Positions 22,656 to 35,289 of a stretch of DNA of 64,000 nt are shown here, piece by piece; position 1 is the first letter of the stretch; the number at the start of each line of letters is the position of its first letter. The notes below the pieces were generated by a model. It was given only the letters and a program-made list of their open reading frames with translations. It did no database searches and was not told the origin of the DNA. The translations under genes were made by a program, and so were the position numbers. Source of the DNA: Parasponia andersonii (taxonomy: Eukaryota; Streptophyta; Magnoliopsida; Rosales; Cannabaceae); assembly GCA_002914805.1 (NCBI GenBank), contig JXTB01000025.1, positions 48,015 through 112,014 of the forward strand, written 5' to 3'.

Positions 22656-25127
22656 TCTTTGTTGTAAGTACAACCAAAATAGTTGCTCTTTTATATTTGA
22701 TTGATGACTTCACCAATCTCTGAAGCTTCATAAACAAATGATGGTTGCTATTTAGTTTTTGGAGATAATGCAGAAAGCGAGATCATTGGCATAAATAATA
22801 TTGGTAACAATTCTTTGCCTATATTTGAGAATGTCTTGCTATAAATATAGCATACTTAATTTTTGTCAATTATATGATTAAGTTATTGAGTTTTTATTTT
22901 GCATTTCAAATACTCAATTTGAAAATTGAACATCTGAGATTATATCTTTTTTAAAAATTATTTTTATCATTTTAAAAATATTTTCAAATCAAATAAATTT
23001 TGTATTGTTTTTAAAAGAAAATGTTGATTGATTATGGCATATAAAACTTAGACATGCTATATGGGTACAATTTTAAATATTTTCTATTAGAATCTTGTTG
23101 TAGTTTACCTAGTCTAATTTTTGGAAATGACAAGATTTGTAAAACATAAAACATGTAACTTGAAAATTTAGTTAATTTCTTTTGAAAATAATTATGCATT
23201 TGAGTTAGTTGATAATTTTTCAAAAAGATTTATATGATTTTCTTTATTGGTTTCAAAATAGCCTTGACTATGTCGAAAGTAAATATTTTACTAAAATACT
23301 TTTAAACCAAAGTTATAAACACTATTTGTTATGTTTTAAACTAGGTGTTGATTAAACATATTTTGAATAAAATACAATCAGGTGTTTTGAAATGATCAAA
23401 AACCCAATATTGGTTATTTTAGAGCCTTTGGACGCAAATCTTTGTTCTTTTAAAAAACCAAAGACAAATTGAAAATATTTATTCAAAATCCAATGCTAGA
23501 ACTTTTCTTAGTTACTCTACTTCTAGTAATACATAAAGAGAGTTTTTCAACAAAAGAACTAAGTAGTAGATGAATCTATGCATATGATATTTGATGAGAC
23601 TAATGACTCCTCCAAGGAGAGAAACATAGATGATATTGTGTGTAGGTATGAAATAAAGCTTGAATGATTGGATCTTAAAAACAAATCAAAAGATGGTGAT
23701 TAGGTCCAACCTCAACACAAAGAAAATGAAGAGAGTTTGGAATGATGGTATAAATGATTTTAAATGAATTATTATGAGTCCAAATTAGATTGATATATTA
23801 ATTGCTTTTATATGATTCAAATAGGTTGTACAATGCATATTACTTAGACTATTATATTTGTGCAAATGTTTGATAGTTTTTACATAACAAACACTATGCA
23901 TAATTAGTTGAATTATTCATCTATATTGGTAATATATTGAGCTAAAAAAATGATGTGTTACTTGAATTCAATGTTTATATTTGTAACTTTATCATTTTTG
24001 AATATGTGCATATGATTTTTTATCCTTTGGCATTTATGAGAACAAATTTTTAAATGAATATCACATTTTGAGTTCTCATTAGCTTTCAAGACTTAGATTG
24101 ACATTCTTTGAGCGGCAATGATATTTTAAATTATGTATTAATAGTTAATGATCAAATGAATTATTATCTTGAATGTTTCTCTTAATTTGGATATCTTATG
24201 CTTATGATTCTATTATTTGGCATTGATATCTCTCATATATATGATTGATCTTTTCTTATTTTGGTTATTAACATTTTGATCATAATTCATATATTGAGGG
24301 GGGCATAATTTATTTGTCCTTATTATCATTTTCCATAAATTCTGATATGCTCTCTATAGCTTGATGAAAATGAATGAAAAGAAATTATTTTACTATTATG
24401 CTTTAATGATTGTAATTTCTTCTATGCTTTACGATTGATTACACTTGGAGAAATATGTTTTTAACAAGTGAAAATTATGCAAGAGCTTTAATAATCTTGA
24501 TTTGATACAACTTCTCTATTTTGAATATACTACTATATAGTTGTCATATTTATTATCAATAAAGGAAGTTTTGCCAAAAATAAAAAAAAAATGCTCTTAT
24601 TTTCACTTTGGCATCATATTGTCATTCAGTCTTATATTTGATATTGTTATACTTATTTTGAAGATTGTCAAAATTTTAATTCCTCCATATCTCCTAATTG
24701 CATAACTTATCATGTTAACTAAATTAATGTGGGGAGAATCTTATTTCAAAGGGATAGATTGGTTTTTATGAGATATATAATTTGAAAATTATTTCTATCT
24801 TTTTAATGATGTTAAAAGGGAAAAAAAGAATGTTGATTTGTGAATATGAAGAAATCAAGATTTATTTATGAGTATGCATATTTGTATGAAGATAAATTTG
24901 TTTAACATATATTCACTTTACATTTCTTCATAATATGCATATGATGCTTAATTAAGTTAAAAAAGGAGGAGTAAGTCTCTTCTTACATTGACAAGTATAT
25001 TTTGAGAGAAGCTTAAAATATTGTAAGGATTAAAGTAAATTCGTCAAATTTCATATTTTCATGTCTTTAGTTCGTATTTTCTTTTATCTCATAAATCAAT
25101 GTTTATCATCATAAAAGAGGAGACGAT
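22656..25127. other. non-coding interior of the gag-only element, ending in a polypurine tract
   Basis: About 2.5 kb of AT-rich DNA in the place where pol would lie. I see no RT, integrase or RNase H motif in any frame. The last bases (AAAAGAGGAGACGAT, 25113-25127) are purine-rich and abut the 3' LTR, as a polypurine tract should. Confidence 0.7.
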
Positions 25128-26733
25128 TGTTGAGAAGTTAAGGTTTCAATCTTACTCTTATTTTGAAGATAACAAATATTTAATTTAATACTAATGATTT
25201 ACATTAAGTGTTTGGTAAAATAGCTTTAAAAGTTCTAATTCAACTTAATCAAAGAATCAAGCTTAAAAATGGATACATATTGGACCTATTAGAATCAAGC
25301 TTAAAGAATGATGATCAAGATACAAAACCGTGTTTAGATCGGGTATATTTTATATTTAGTTTTGTATTTGATTTAATTCATTACATATAAATTCTCTTTG
25401 TATTGGCTCATACTTTTCAAAAGAGTTTCAAACTATCTTAAGCATAAAATCGTTATTTGATTATAGAAGTTTGAAAATAGAAAATAATGATTTTGAATGG
25501 ACAAAATATTCATTGAAACATGATTTCTTAAGTTTAAATAAGTTACAAATATATTTGAAATTATAACTATTTGATATAGGCTAAAAAAAGATTTTTTATT
25601 TGTAAACTAGAATATATTTTGGTATAAATACTTTCTAAATTGTTGTTAAATATGTTTGTGAGTCTAAAACAAGTTTGTAATAGTCAAAATATCCTTTTCA
25701 AATTAATTTTTAATATTTTTAAAGTGCTTAAAATAAGTGTATAAGTCAGTTTTTGAAATACGTCAAAAGCTGTCAAAATCTGAAAATTGCTAAAAATCTT
25801 GTCAGAGTTCGAAAAACGACCAAAACTATGACAAAAAATGACTGTTGAAGCTGAAGTGGAGTGTCAGATTCCAACTACTTGTTTTTTGGTCGACCAAAAT
25901 TATTTCTAGTTGACCAAAATTTTGACAACATTTTTCCAACGATCAAAAACGACTAATTTTTAAAGATGCATTTAAATAGAACCATCTTTGATGACTTAGA
26001 ACAAGAGAATAAGAATCTATATTGATACCCAATCAGTTTCTAAGTGCAAAAGTTCTCTTTTAGTCAATTTTAACTTTCAAATCTCCAAAGCCAAAATTGT
26101 ATTCATTAGTTTTGAGAGGATAGTTCCTGAGTATGTTCACTCTTTTATTAAAAAATAATTTTAGTTAAGGTCAGGTTGGCGAGACATGAATAACCCAATT
26201 TAGGTGAAGTTGCCACTAGAGTCTAAACAACCCATGTATTGGTGAGATTGGCACCATTGTCTAAATAATCTGCATAGGTAAGGTTGTCATTGGAATCAAA
26301 ACAATCCGAAATTAGGCGTGATAGAGTCGGAGTCAAGACTATTGTAAAGGCTAGGGTGTGCCTAAGAGGAATTCACTCCATTTGTACATGGGTCGATCAA
26401 GCCCATAATCTTGATCCGATAGTGGAAAGCTCAAAGCAAGTTACTATGGGTCGAGGATGTAGCCAAACCGTCATATTTGTCGAAACTCGTAAATACCGAG
26501 TTTGCGTTTTCTCTATACTTACACTCTTTACTTTAAAGTAAACTATTTAATTGGGTGTTTGATATTTATTGTACTTAATTGACTCGGTATTATTGTTATA
26601 TTTTTAGTATTATTGTTCATTTAGCCTAAAAGTTTCAAAATATTAATCTATGGTCTCACATAGATGAAAAAGTTTCTAACAAAGTTTTAAAACTCAATTC
26701 ACCCTCTCTTAGGTAGTCTGTCTTAGGCTAACA
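25128..26733 (+). repeat. 3' LTR of the gag-only element
   Basis: Begins TGTTGAGAAG and ends GGCTAACA, followed at once by the TTCTG target duplication. Confidence 0.88.
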
Positions 26734-26738
26734 TTCTG

Positions 26739-28207
26739 GGCTCATATCATCTTGGTGATTGGTGTCTCTCAGTCTTCTCTTATTTAATAAATTTTTATAA
26801 GTAGATATATGAGATAAATTTAAATCACAATTAAGAATTTTGTAAATATGAAAGCGATTTACTAAAATAACATTGTCGTTTTCTAAGAATTTTGAAATTA
26901 TAAAATTTTGTTCATTATTTTTGTAAAATAATTAATGAAAATTTTTATTTGTAAAATTTCTAATTTGCCACTGGCCTGAGGATCAGGTCATGACATTTGT
27001 GTGTCTGTGTATATATATATATATATTTCAAAATATAGTTGTCATTATCCTAAGGATTAGCTATTCTACAATTTAAATCTTAAAGTTGATTGATGCAAAA
27101 TAATACAATGAGATTAAGAATTTTTGAAAATTAATACGCTATTTTAAATGATAAAAGACAATAATATCCTTAAAATTAAAGAGAATAATAAGGATTAATA
27201 TAATTTTAAGGGAGGATATTATTATTTTTTTATTACTAAAATTGGTCAAAAAACTAGTCCATAATGCTAAATTTCAAAAATTCTTAACTTAGAGTATTTT
27301 TTCGCAAAGTGCAAAATTTAGGATTTAAATTTAGGATTTTAATAATTTTTATTTATCACAGATTTGTATTGTTAATTGAAATTTATGAAAATCTAGCCGA
27401 AATTTTGGGCACATTTTAAGTAAATATTCGTTCTTCAGATGTTATAGCAAAATAATCGGTATACTAGTATATATACCAAGCTTAAAATATGAAATACTCG
27501 ATACAAAAACTAATATACTCAATATATAAATTAAAATTGATGTATAATTATAATTAGACATATACTTAATGTGAAAATTTATATTTTCAGTCATTTAACT
27601 AAAAAAGAAAATTTGAGATTTATTAAATGAAGTGTAAGAAATAGAAATACACTCTAATTTTCCAAAATATATTATGACTGGAATTTAAAAAAAATGCTGT
27701 CTCAATAAAATAGTAGGACATGTCACTGTTAATCTTTCTATTTTTTAACAATAGAATAACAATGATATTTGTCGTCACAAATTGGTCTGACTATTGGGAG
27801 GACACAAAATGTCATCCAAATATAAATAGATACTTGTAGGGACAACACTATCAGGACCACATCCTGCATGGATATTAATAATCATGTAATTTACGTAAAA
27901 CCAACCTTAATTACAAGGATGATTACGAAATAATTCTAATTAGTTAAAAACAAGGATTATTATAAGAATATGGTTGACTAGCCAATTAAGCAAGGAGAGA
28001 TGTAGAGATTAACTTCAAGATCATAAGATGTGGATAGCCTTGGTACATTTTAGGATGCAAGTACCTTCGAGCATGCACAACAGACCTAGTGGAGGTTTTA
28101 CTCAATTTTGAGCCTTTACTCATTTTTGTTTTTTTGAAAAATATTTAAATATTTATATGTATTTAGAATTTTAGACTTCAATTGTATAAAAGTCTCGCAT
28201 CAAAATA
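26739..28207. other. intergenic, no gene seen
   Basis: AT-rich DNA with a (TA)n run at 27010-27027 after a short GT-rich stretch. No coding motif found. Confidence 0.6.
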
Positions 28208-28208
28208 N

Positions 28209-29172
28209 ATAACATATGCAGTGGGAGTTGTGAGCTGATATATGAGCAATCTGATAAAACAACACTGGGAAGTAGTGAAGTAGATTCTTAGGTATTTGAG
28301 AGGCACCAGCAATATGGTCTTATGCTTTAGAAAGTCAGATTTGGGTCTACAAGCCTATGTTGATGCTGACATGGCTGGTGATATAAACAACAGGAAGAGT
28401 ACCACTGGATATATGTTTACATTAGGTGGTACGGCAGTCAGCTGGATCTTAAAGCTACAAAAGATTGTTGCTCTATCCATTACTGAAGTAGAGTATGTTG
28501 CTATGACAGAAGTAAGTAAGGAGTTGATCTGGTTACAGAGCTTCTTAGAGGAACTGGGTCAAAATTATGGGAAGAACACTTTGCATTGTGATAGTCAAAG
28601 TGCTATTCATCTCATAAAGAACCCTGTGTATCATGCTCGGACAAAGCATATACAGGTTCGGTATCACTTCATATGCTCAACTTTGGAAGATAGAGTCGTA
28701 GTGCTAGAGAAGATTCCAGGAAGCGAGAACCCAACAGATGTATTAACTAAAATGGTGACCACTGACAAAATGAAGTTGTGTTCAGCTTCAGTTGGCTTGC
28801 AGGCATGAAGAAGAGGAGACGAGCTACTGCATTGATCGAATGTGAAGACATGATTAGAGTCAAATCTTCAAGTGGGAGATTGTTAGTAGAAGAGCTTTAA
28901 ATGCTCAATGTCTTAATCGTGTATGCAAAACATGGTTTGCATATTATACAGGGTAAAAGAAAAGAAAAATAAAACGTGTATGAACCGTGTGTGATAAGTG
29001 TGGTATATTAAGAAACTTTGAGAGAAAAATGTGTAAAGTTTGGAGGAGCCTTAACTATAAATAAATAGGGTCTTTATCTCTCATTGTTTATCATCCCAGA
29101 GAAGTGAGAAACACCAAGCATAGTGAGAGTAAAATAGAGAGATTTTATTCTTGAGAATTAGAGAAAAATACA
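28209..29172 (+). mobile_element. 3' remnant of a second copia element (RNase H, polypurine tract, LTR)
   Basis: Copia coding homology starts at once after the single N at 28208 (TYAVGVVS, then a stop). It runs through an intact RNase H part to 28808: AYVDADMAGDINNRKSTTGYMF, ITEVEYVAMTEVSKELIWL, LHCDSQSAIHLIKNPVYHARTKHIQ and SENPTDVLTKMV. The polypurine tract AGTGGGAGA (28871) precedes an LTR starting TGTTAG at 28881. The LTR probably ends in ATACA at 29172 (292 bp), where it abuts the truncated LTR of element II. Everything upstream of the RT C-terminus is missing. Confidence 0.85.
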
Positions 29173-29173
29173 G

Positions 29174-30493
29174 TTTTATGGACTCTCACTAACGGTGGGG
29201 TACGTAGTGCCACACTGTAAACCCACGATGCTAACACGGTGCTCATGTATGATCCTATGACACGTGCAATACAGAACTGAAGGTTAAAAATAATCGTTCT
29301 TTGGTTTTTCAGTAAAATCAGTATACTATATTTTTATAGAAAAATGGGTAGCATAACGGTCCTATTTTTAATATATTCAAAACAACCTGCACTCAGAAAA
29401 TTCCTATAGCGATATAGTATATATCTCATACAACCAATTCCCATCACAGATATTCAAAAAAATCAAAAATCACATTTAATCTCATATGTTGCAGAAAATA
29501 AGTTTTATTCGAAAATAATATAAAACAGAGGTAATTGAATCCCTACCATGCTCGACTAGTAATACCACGCTATTGAATACTCAAGGTGTCATTGATGATC
29601 ACCCGGAAGGTCGAGAACCAATTCTAAGCCCTCGATCGTTCCTTTGTGAAAAATCAACTTCTCACCGGAGCTTCAATTCCACAAACGGACCTCTTCGCTG
29701 AATTCCTAGCACCCAAAATAGATAGGTTAGACATATAACTTGTCCAATTCGGGTCCAGGCCTACATCGGACCAGTGGCATGCAAAACAAGGCAAATCTAG
29801 AACGTCAGATCTCAATTTCCGTGCCGATCACCAAACATAAGTAATATTTATATCAATCTTCTCCATTTTCTGATTACAATCCAAAAATGAGGTCAAAAAC
29901 ACAATCCAACGACCGGATCAAAAATAATAACTATAAACTCGAAATACCTAAAAATGGCAACTTTCAATCTGGGCAAAATGGGATTGAGATATATATACCT
30001 TGATGATCCTTGAGACAAGATGAATCCAACGGGACAAGTTGGAGGTCGAATGGTGGCCGGAATCATCGCCTGTGACCAAAAATCTGAAATGGCAACTTAG
30101 AGGTTTTCTGACGATGCAGACGTCGGCGGCGAAGCTTTGGCACGTCACAAAGAGGCTTCGTCGGTCGGTCGGTGGCCGAAGCAGCGCGGCCGCTCCTCCG
30201 GTGGGTTGCAGTCGAGAAACGTAGAGAAAGAGAGAGAGAGATCGGGGGGAATAGAGAGAAGAGAGAGAGAAAGAAAGAAAAAGGACTGGGCACGTGGCCC
30301 TGCCTTATAGGGCTGTGCAATTTTTGAAAATTGCACATAAGTCCCCAAATTTTCAAATCTCTATCAATCTAGTCCCCCAAAAATTACAATTTAGTCTTTT
30401 TGCACAAAACTTTTGCAAATTAATCCCCCTAATATTATATCCAGAAAATTGGTAAAATGTCCAAATTACCCTCGAAAATTCTGGATTTTTACA
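29174..30493 (-). repeat. 3' LTR of element II (truncated)
   Basis: Aligns with about 36133-37458. The minus-strand start is TGTAAAAATCC, preceded by the purine tract AAAGAAGGGAGAA (30494-30506). A GC-rich block with GA repeats (30120-30300) is shared with the 5' LTR and contains misleading open frames. Confidence 0.85.
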
Positions 30494-30552
30494 TTCTCCC
30501 TTCTTTATAAGAATTTCGTTCCGAAATTCAAAATACAATTCAAGGTTTTACA

Positions 30553-30780
30553 TCACAACACAACTTTTAACTGAAAGTTAAACAAATGAAGGTACTTCTC
30601 GTACATCTCCATCTCGAGTTCCCAATTAGCCTCATCTTCTTTGTGATGTTCCCAAAGCACCTTGAAAAGTGGGATCTCTCTATTACGGAGCACATTCAAC
30701 TCCCTAGCCAACAAATAAACAGGCTGCTCTTCATAGGACACATCTTCTTGGATCGGTACATGCACGTACTAAACAACATG
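30553..30780 (-). pseudogene. chromodomain of element II
   Basis: The segment VSYEEQPVYLLARELNVLRNREIPLFKVLWEHHKEDEANWELE has the aromatic and acidic pattern of a retrotransposon chromodomain. Such domains guide integration toward heterochromatin in chromoviruses. A stop separates it from integrase (near 30770); it ends at its own stop at 30553. Confidence 0.85.
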
Positions 30781-31770
30781 AGATGAGTCCAGTGTATACT
30801 TCTTCAACATCGACACATGAAACACACTATGCACGTGACCTAACTGTGCAGGTCGATTCAAGTGATACGCCATTGGTCCAATTCTCTCAGTGATCTCAAA
30901 GGGACCAATGTAACTTGGAGCAAGCTTACCCTTAACTCCAAATCTTGTAATACCTCGCCTTAGAGTCACTTTCAAGAATACGGAATCACCAGTATCGAAC
31001 TCTACCTCACGCCTCTTTGGGTTGGCATAACTCTTCTGGCGACTCTGAATCTCTTTGAGTCTTTCTTGGATATCCTTGATCTCCTCAATAGTCTCTTTAA
31101 TCAACTTAGGTCCAAGAGTAACACGCACTTCAGGTTCTGTCCAACACAAAGGCAACCTACACAGCCTTCTATACATCACTTTATATAGAGCCACACCCAC
31201 ACTGGTCTGATAACTGTTATTGAAAGAAAATTCCAACAAAGGAAGATGATCATCCTAGTTCCTACTGAAATCCAGTGTGCAACAATGTAACATGTCCTCA
31301 AGAATCTGAATGGTCCTTTCAGACTGACCATCTGACTCCGAATGGTGAGCCGTACTGATATCCAACTGCATACCAAACGCTTTCTGCAAAGCTCTCCAAA
31401 ACTTAGAAGCAAACCTTGGATCTCTGTCAGATACTATGGTTGAAGGCACACTATGCAAGCATATGATGTTCTCCACATATAGTCTACTGAGCTTAGTAAG
31501 AGAGTAGTCCATCCAGATCGGTATAAAGTGAGCACTTTTCGTCAACCGATCGACTATCACCCAAACTGCGTCGTTCTTCCTCAAGGCCTTCGGCAAACTA
31601 GTCACGAAGTCCATCGTGATCTTATCCCACTTCCACTCCGGAATTGGCAATAACTGAAGTAACCCAGCTGGGCTCTGGTGTTCAGCCTTGACTCACTGAC
31701 AAGTTAAACACTTAGCCACAAAGGTAGCTACATCCTTCTTCATCCCTTTCCACCAATACTGCCGCTTCAA
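30769..31770 (-). pseudogene. integrase of element II
   Basis: The core shows MPIPEWKWDKITMDFV, D in VIVDRLTKSAHF, D in IVSDRDPRFASKFW and E in SDGQSERTIQILED, so the DDE triad is visible. The C-terminal domain (DSVFLKVTLRRGITRFGVKGKLAPSYIG written here only as type: GDxVxLK...KLxPxYxGPF) follows at 30860-31020. A stop near 31255 and others in the zinc region (~31690-31760) break it. Confidence 0.85.
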
Positions 31771-33454
31771 GTCCCAGTACATCTTGGTACTACCTGGATG
31801 TACTATGAACCTTGATTTGTGAGCCTATGTTAGAATGGTTTCTCGAAGATTAGGGTCATTAGCTACAGCCAACTTCCCACTAAAAAGCAAAAACCTTTCT
31901 TTGTTGGTGCTCCAACCATCTAACTCTTCACCATTCCAAAGCTGGTTCCAGATTGTCCTCAACTCCCTGTCTTGCCACTGACTCTGCTGGACAGTCTAGA
32001 GAAGTGATGGTAAAATCACAATGTTGCTCAAGCAAGTAACCCTTTCATTCTCGAAGCACTGCAAGTTGTAGTCACCAATTGCCACTGAGTTCTTCTAGTC
32101 TTCAAACACCAGTGCAGCTAGTGTACCACGAGGCTTCCTACTTAGTGCATCGGCTATAACACTAGCTTTACTAGGATGATGCTATAGGTCGAAGTCATAA
32201 TCCTCTATATACTCAACCTATCTTCGTTATCTCAAGTTTAGATCCTTCTAGGTAAAGAGGTACTTCAAACTCTTATGATCGGAGAATTTGTTGAACTTCA
32301 CACTATACAATTGATATCACCAAATCTTCAAGGCAAAGATCACTGCTGCAAGATCCAGATCATGGGTGGGATAGTTCCTTTAACGTGGCTTCAACTGACG
32401 AGAAGCATAAGCCATAACTTGACCATTCTGTATCAAGACACATCTCAAACCTGTCTTCAAAGCATCGGTATACACCACATAAGGCTCGTTACTATCAGGA
32501 ACAGTAAGAACAAGTGCGGTGATTAAACTCTGCTTCAACCTGATAAAAGCTTCTTCACTTTTGTGATGCCAAACAAACTTGGCGTCCTTCCTGGTCAACT
32601 TCGTCAAAGGTAAAGCAGTTCTCGAGAAATCTTGAACAAAACAATAGTAGTAGCCTGCCAAACCAAGAAAACTACGTACCTCCGTCACATTTCTTAGTCT
32701 TCCCACTCCAAAACAGCTTCAATCTTAGCGGGATCGACTGAAATACCTCCGTGAGAAATCATATGACCCAAGAACTTCACTTCTGACATCTAAAAGTCAT
32801 ACTTCGATTTCTTGGCGTACAACTGATGATCTCTCAAGGTCTTGAGTACTATCCCCAGATGTTTGGCATGCTCTTCTCGAGTCTTAGAATACACTGGGAT
32901 GTCATCGATGAACACGACCATAAAACGATCCAAAAACGGCCTAAAGATCCAATTCATGAGATCCATAAAGGCTGTAGGAGAATTCATCAAACCGAACGGC
33001 ATCACCAGAAACTTAAAGTAACCATATTGGGTTCTGAATGTTGTCTTAGGTATATCATCCTCCCTTATCTTCAACTGATGATAACCAGATCTCAAATCAA
33101 TCTTGGAGAATAATCTTGAACCAACGAGTTGATTATCCTTGGCAAAGGATACTTGTTCTTCACTGTTAACTAGTTCAACTTCTAATAATCCACACAAAGT
33201 CTCAACAAACCTTCAGCTTTCTTTGCAAACAAAATAGGAGTACCCTAAGGAGAAGTGCTATTGCGAATAAAGACCTTGGAAAGCAGATCATCCAACTGTT
33301 CTCTAAATTCTTCCCTCTCAGTAGGTGCCATATGATAGGCTGGAATAGAAACTGGCTGAGCTCCAGGAACTAGTTCAATACAGAACTCGATCTCCCTATC
33401 AGGTGGTAACCCCAGTAAAACTTCAGGAAACACCTCCAAAAACTCACACACCAC
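31771..33454 (-). pseudogene. reverse transcriptase and RNase H of element II
   Basis: RT motifs in order are [54 protein letters not shown] and the catalytic box [11 protein letters not shown]. RNase H follows at 32380-32706 (EPYVVYTDALKTGLRCVLIQ, VMAYASRQLKP) with a decayed C-terminal half to about 31900. The frame changes several times. Confidence 0.85.
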
Positions 33455-34011
33455 CGGAATCTATGGGTTTTGATCGTCTGTCCTCACCTTACCATCCATG
33501 GCAAACAAGTTCCCATAACACTCAAGTTTCTTTCTTCCACCTAAGCACGCTTTCAAAGCAGGACTAGGCTTCAACGGACTCATTCTAGCCTGATAGACAA
33601 TAGGATGTCCATCACTAGGAAAAAGAGTCACCCGCTTCTTATGACAGTCCACAAAGGCTCGATACTTTGACAACCAATCCATACCGAGTATCACGTCATA
33701 CTATCCCATCAGGAACACAATCAAATCAGCAAGAAGCTTCCTATCACTAACCGCAACCCAACAAGACTTACACACACTAGACACATCGGTTAATCGTCCC
33801 AAAGGTGTACCCAATGTCAATACATAATCCAAATCAGAAAATTCCAACCCCAATAGTTGAGCGAACAATAAGGATATGAATGAATGGGATGCATTAGTGT
33901 CAAACAAAACATGTACCTAAGAGTGTGAAAGAAGGATCGTACCGTCAACAACACCTCAGTCGATGCGATCTTGAGTGTCATCTACCCTAGTAAAAGCATA
34001 GGCTTGTCCAG
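33455..34011 (-). pseudogene. aspartic protease of element II
   Basis: The active-site loop reads MFDTNASHSFIS at ~33872-33907; the usual D-T-G has Asn for Gly. The later segment ILGMDWLSKYRAFVDCHKK is the standard C-terminal landmark of gypsy proteases. Stops separate the two. Confidence 0.8.
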
Positions 34012-35155
34012 TCACCTTTCTTTTCCCTTTGTTGCCTCTTCCCTGGCCAGGACGGCTGCTGCTAGATCCTGGACCACTACTATCAAAAACACGCCTACTC
34101 TGACTCCCTGAGGCCTGAGGAATCTGAAAGTTCTGAGTAAAACCCTAAGGGCGGTACCGATGCTGATAAGGCTGAGGGGAAGTAAATGCCTGCGAAGCAT
34201 CCTGTGACTGTTGCGGCCTTGCTTGAGTGTTCTGAGAGGAAACAGAACCTGACTGGCTCCTCTGCGGTCCTCCCTGAGAAAGAGGAGATTTTTACAGACG
34301 GTTGGGACACTCCTTCTTCCGATGACCCTGCTGGCCACAGACAAAATATCCTCCATAGGGACTACCTCTGCCACTACCTGAAGAACCACTGTTGTTCAAG
34401 CTCCTACTGTTCGGAGTACTCTGGGCTGACCACTGCCCCTGGTCTTCTGGTGGCTTTCCTGTCATTACCTCTTCTGAATCCAAACTTTCTTCGATGGCCT
34501 CTGCATGCTGGGCAGCCACTACAATCTCAGGAAGAGTATAAAAAGTCTGGGTACCAATCCTGTTGAAAATATTCTGATTCAAACGACTCCTGAACTTGGC
34601 AACTCGATACTTCTCACTCGTACCCGGTCCAAGAGCAATACTTGTTAACTCAGTGAACTCTATCAGGTACTCATTCACTATTTTATTACCTTGGCTCAAC
34701 GTCTCAAACCGATTCACAACATAATCATGTTGATCCTTATTGGCATACTGAGCCTTGAAAATCCATTCAAAGTCTTCCCAAGTCAAGCCCACTACATCTT
34801 GCATCCGTTCCACTACTTCCCACCAATGAATGGCACTCCCCATCAAATGGGTAACATCAAACACAGCCCAAAATTCAACCGGAGTACCAAGGGCTCGAAA
34901 GTGCCTCTTCATCTCACGCAACCAAGCAATTGCCATGAGAGCTTCTGGTCTACCATCAAACTACCCTGGCTGGAGACGCACGAACCTTTAGAGGTGATCA
35001 GCATGATCCAACTAACGTTCCCTCAGAGCTGGAGGCTGATAGTCTAGATTGCTCATCTAGATGAATGCCTACTGCATTACCTCAATCAGATGAGTGAAAT
35101 CCAAATGAAGAGGTTCGGCACCTGGCTAGTGCCTTGGAAGTCTTTTAGGAGGCAT
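34012..35155 (-). pseudogene. gag of element II
   Basis: I chose the ATG at 35155 (MPPKRLPRH), which lies 115 bases inside the primer-binding site. The capsid part is open at 34292-34936: MAIAWLREMKRHFRALG, WWEVVERMQDVVGLTWEDFE, then YLIEFTELTSIALGPGTSEK. A zinc knuckle (YFVCGQQGHRKKECPNRL) sits at its end with Tyr in place of the first Cys. Early stops interrupt the N-terminus. Confidence 0.82.
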
Positions 35156-35269
35156 CGTTACAAATTTGAAATAATATGCCAAACTATTTGTGAGATAATG
35201 ATACATGCTTGTCATGAAAACAACTTCAAACTAGTTTAATAGTGATATGTTTGAGCTATTAAACTCAAA

Positions 35270-35281
35270 GCTCTGATACCA
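35270..35281 (-). promoter_or_regulatory. primer-binding site of element II
   Basis: TGGTATCAGAGC on the minus strand is a perfect 12-base initiator tRNA-Met site, eight bases inside the 5' LTR. Confidence 0.9.
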
Positions 35282-35289
35282 AAAATTTC

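Larger units (their letters stand above)
19613..26733 (+). mobile_element. gag-only LTR retrotransposon with long LTRs
   Basis: LTRs at 19613-21268 (1656 bp) and 25128-26733 (1606 bp) begin TGTTGAGAA; the right one ends in GGCTAACA. A perfect 5-bp target duplication TTCTG lies at 19608-19612 and 26734-26738. The 3.86-kb interior has a copia-type gag with zinc knuckle and nothing resembling protease, integrase or RT on either strand. This architecture corresponds to the non-autonomous class described as terminal-repeat elements with a GAG domain (TR-GAG). The two LTRs differ at roughly one base in ten by eye, so it is old. Confidence 0.88.
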
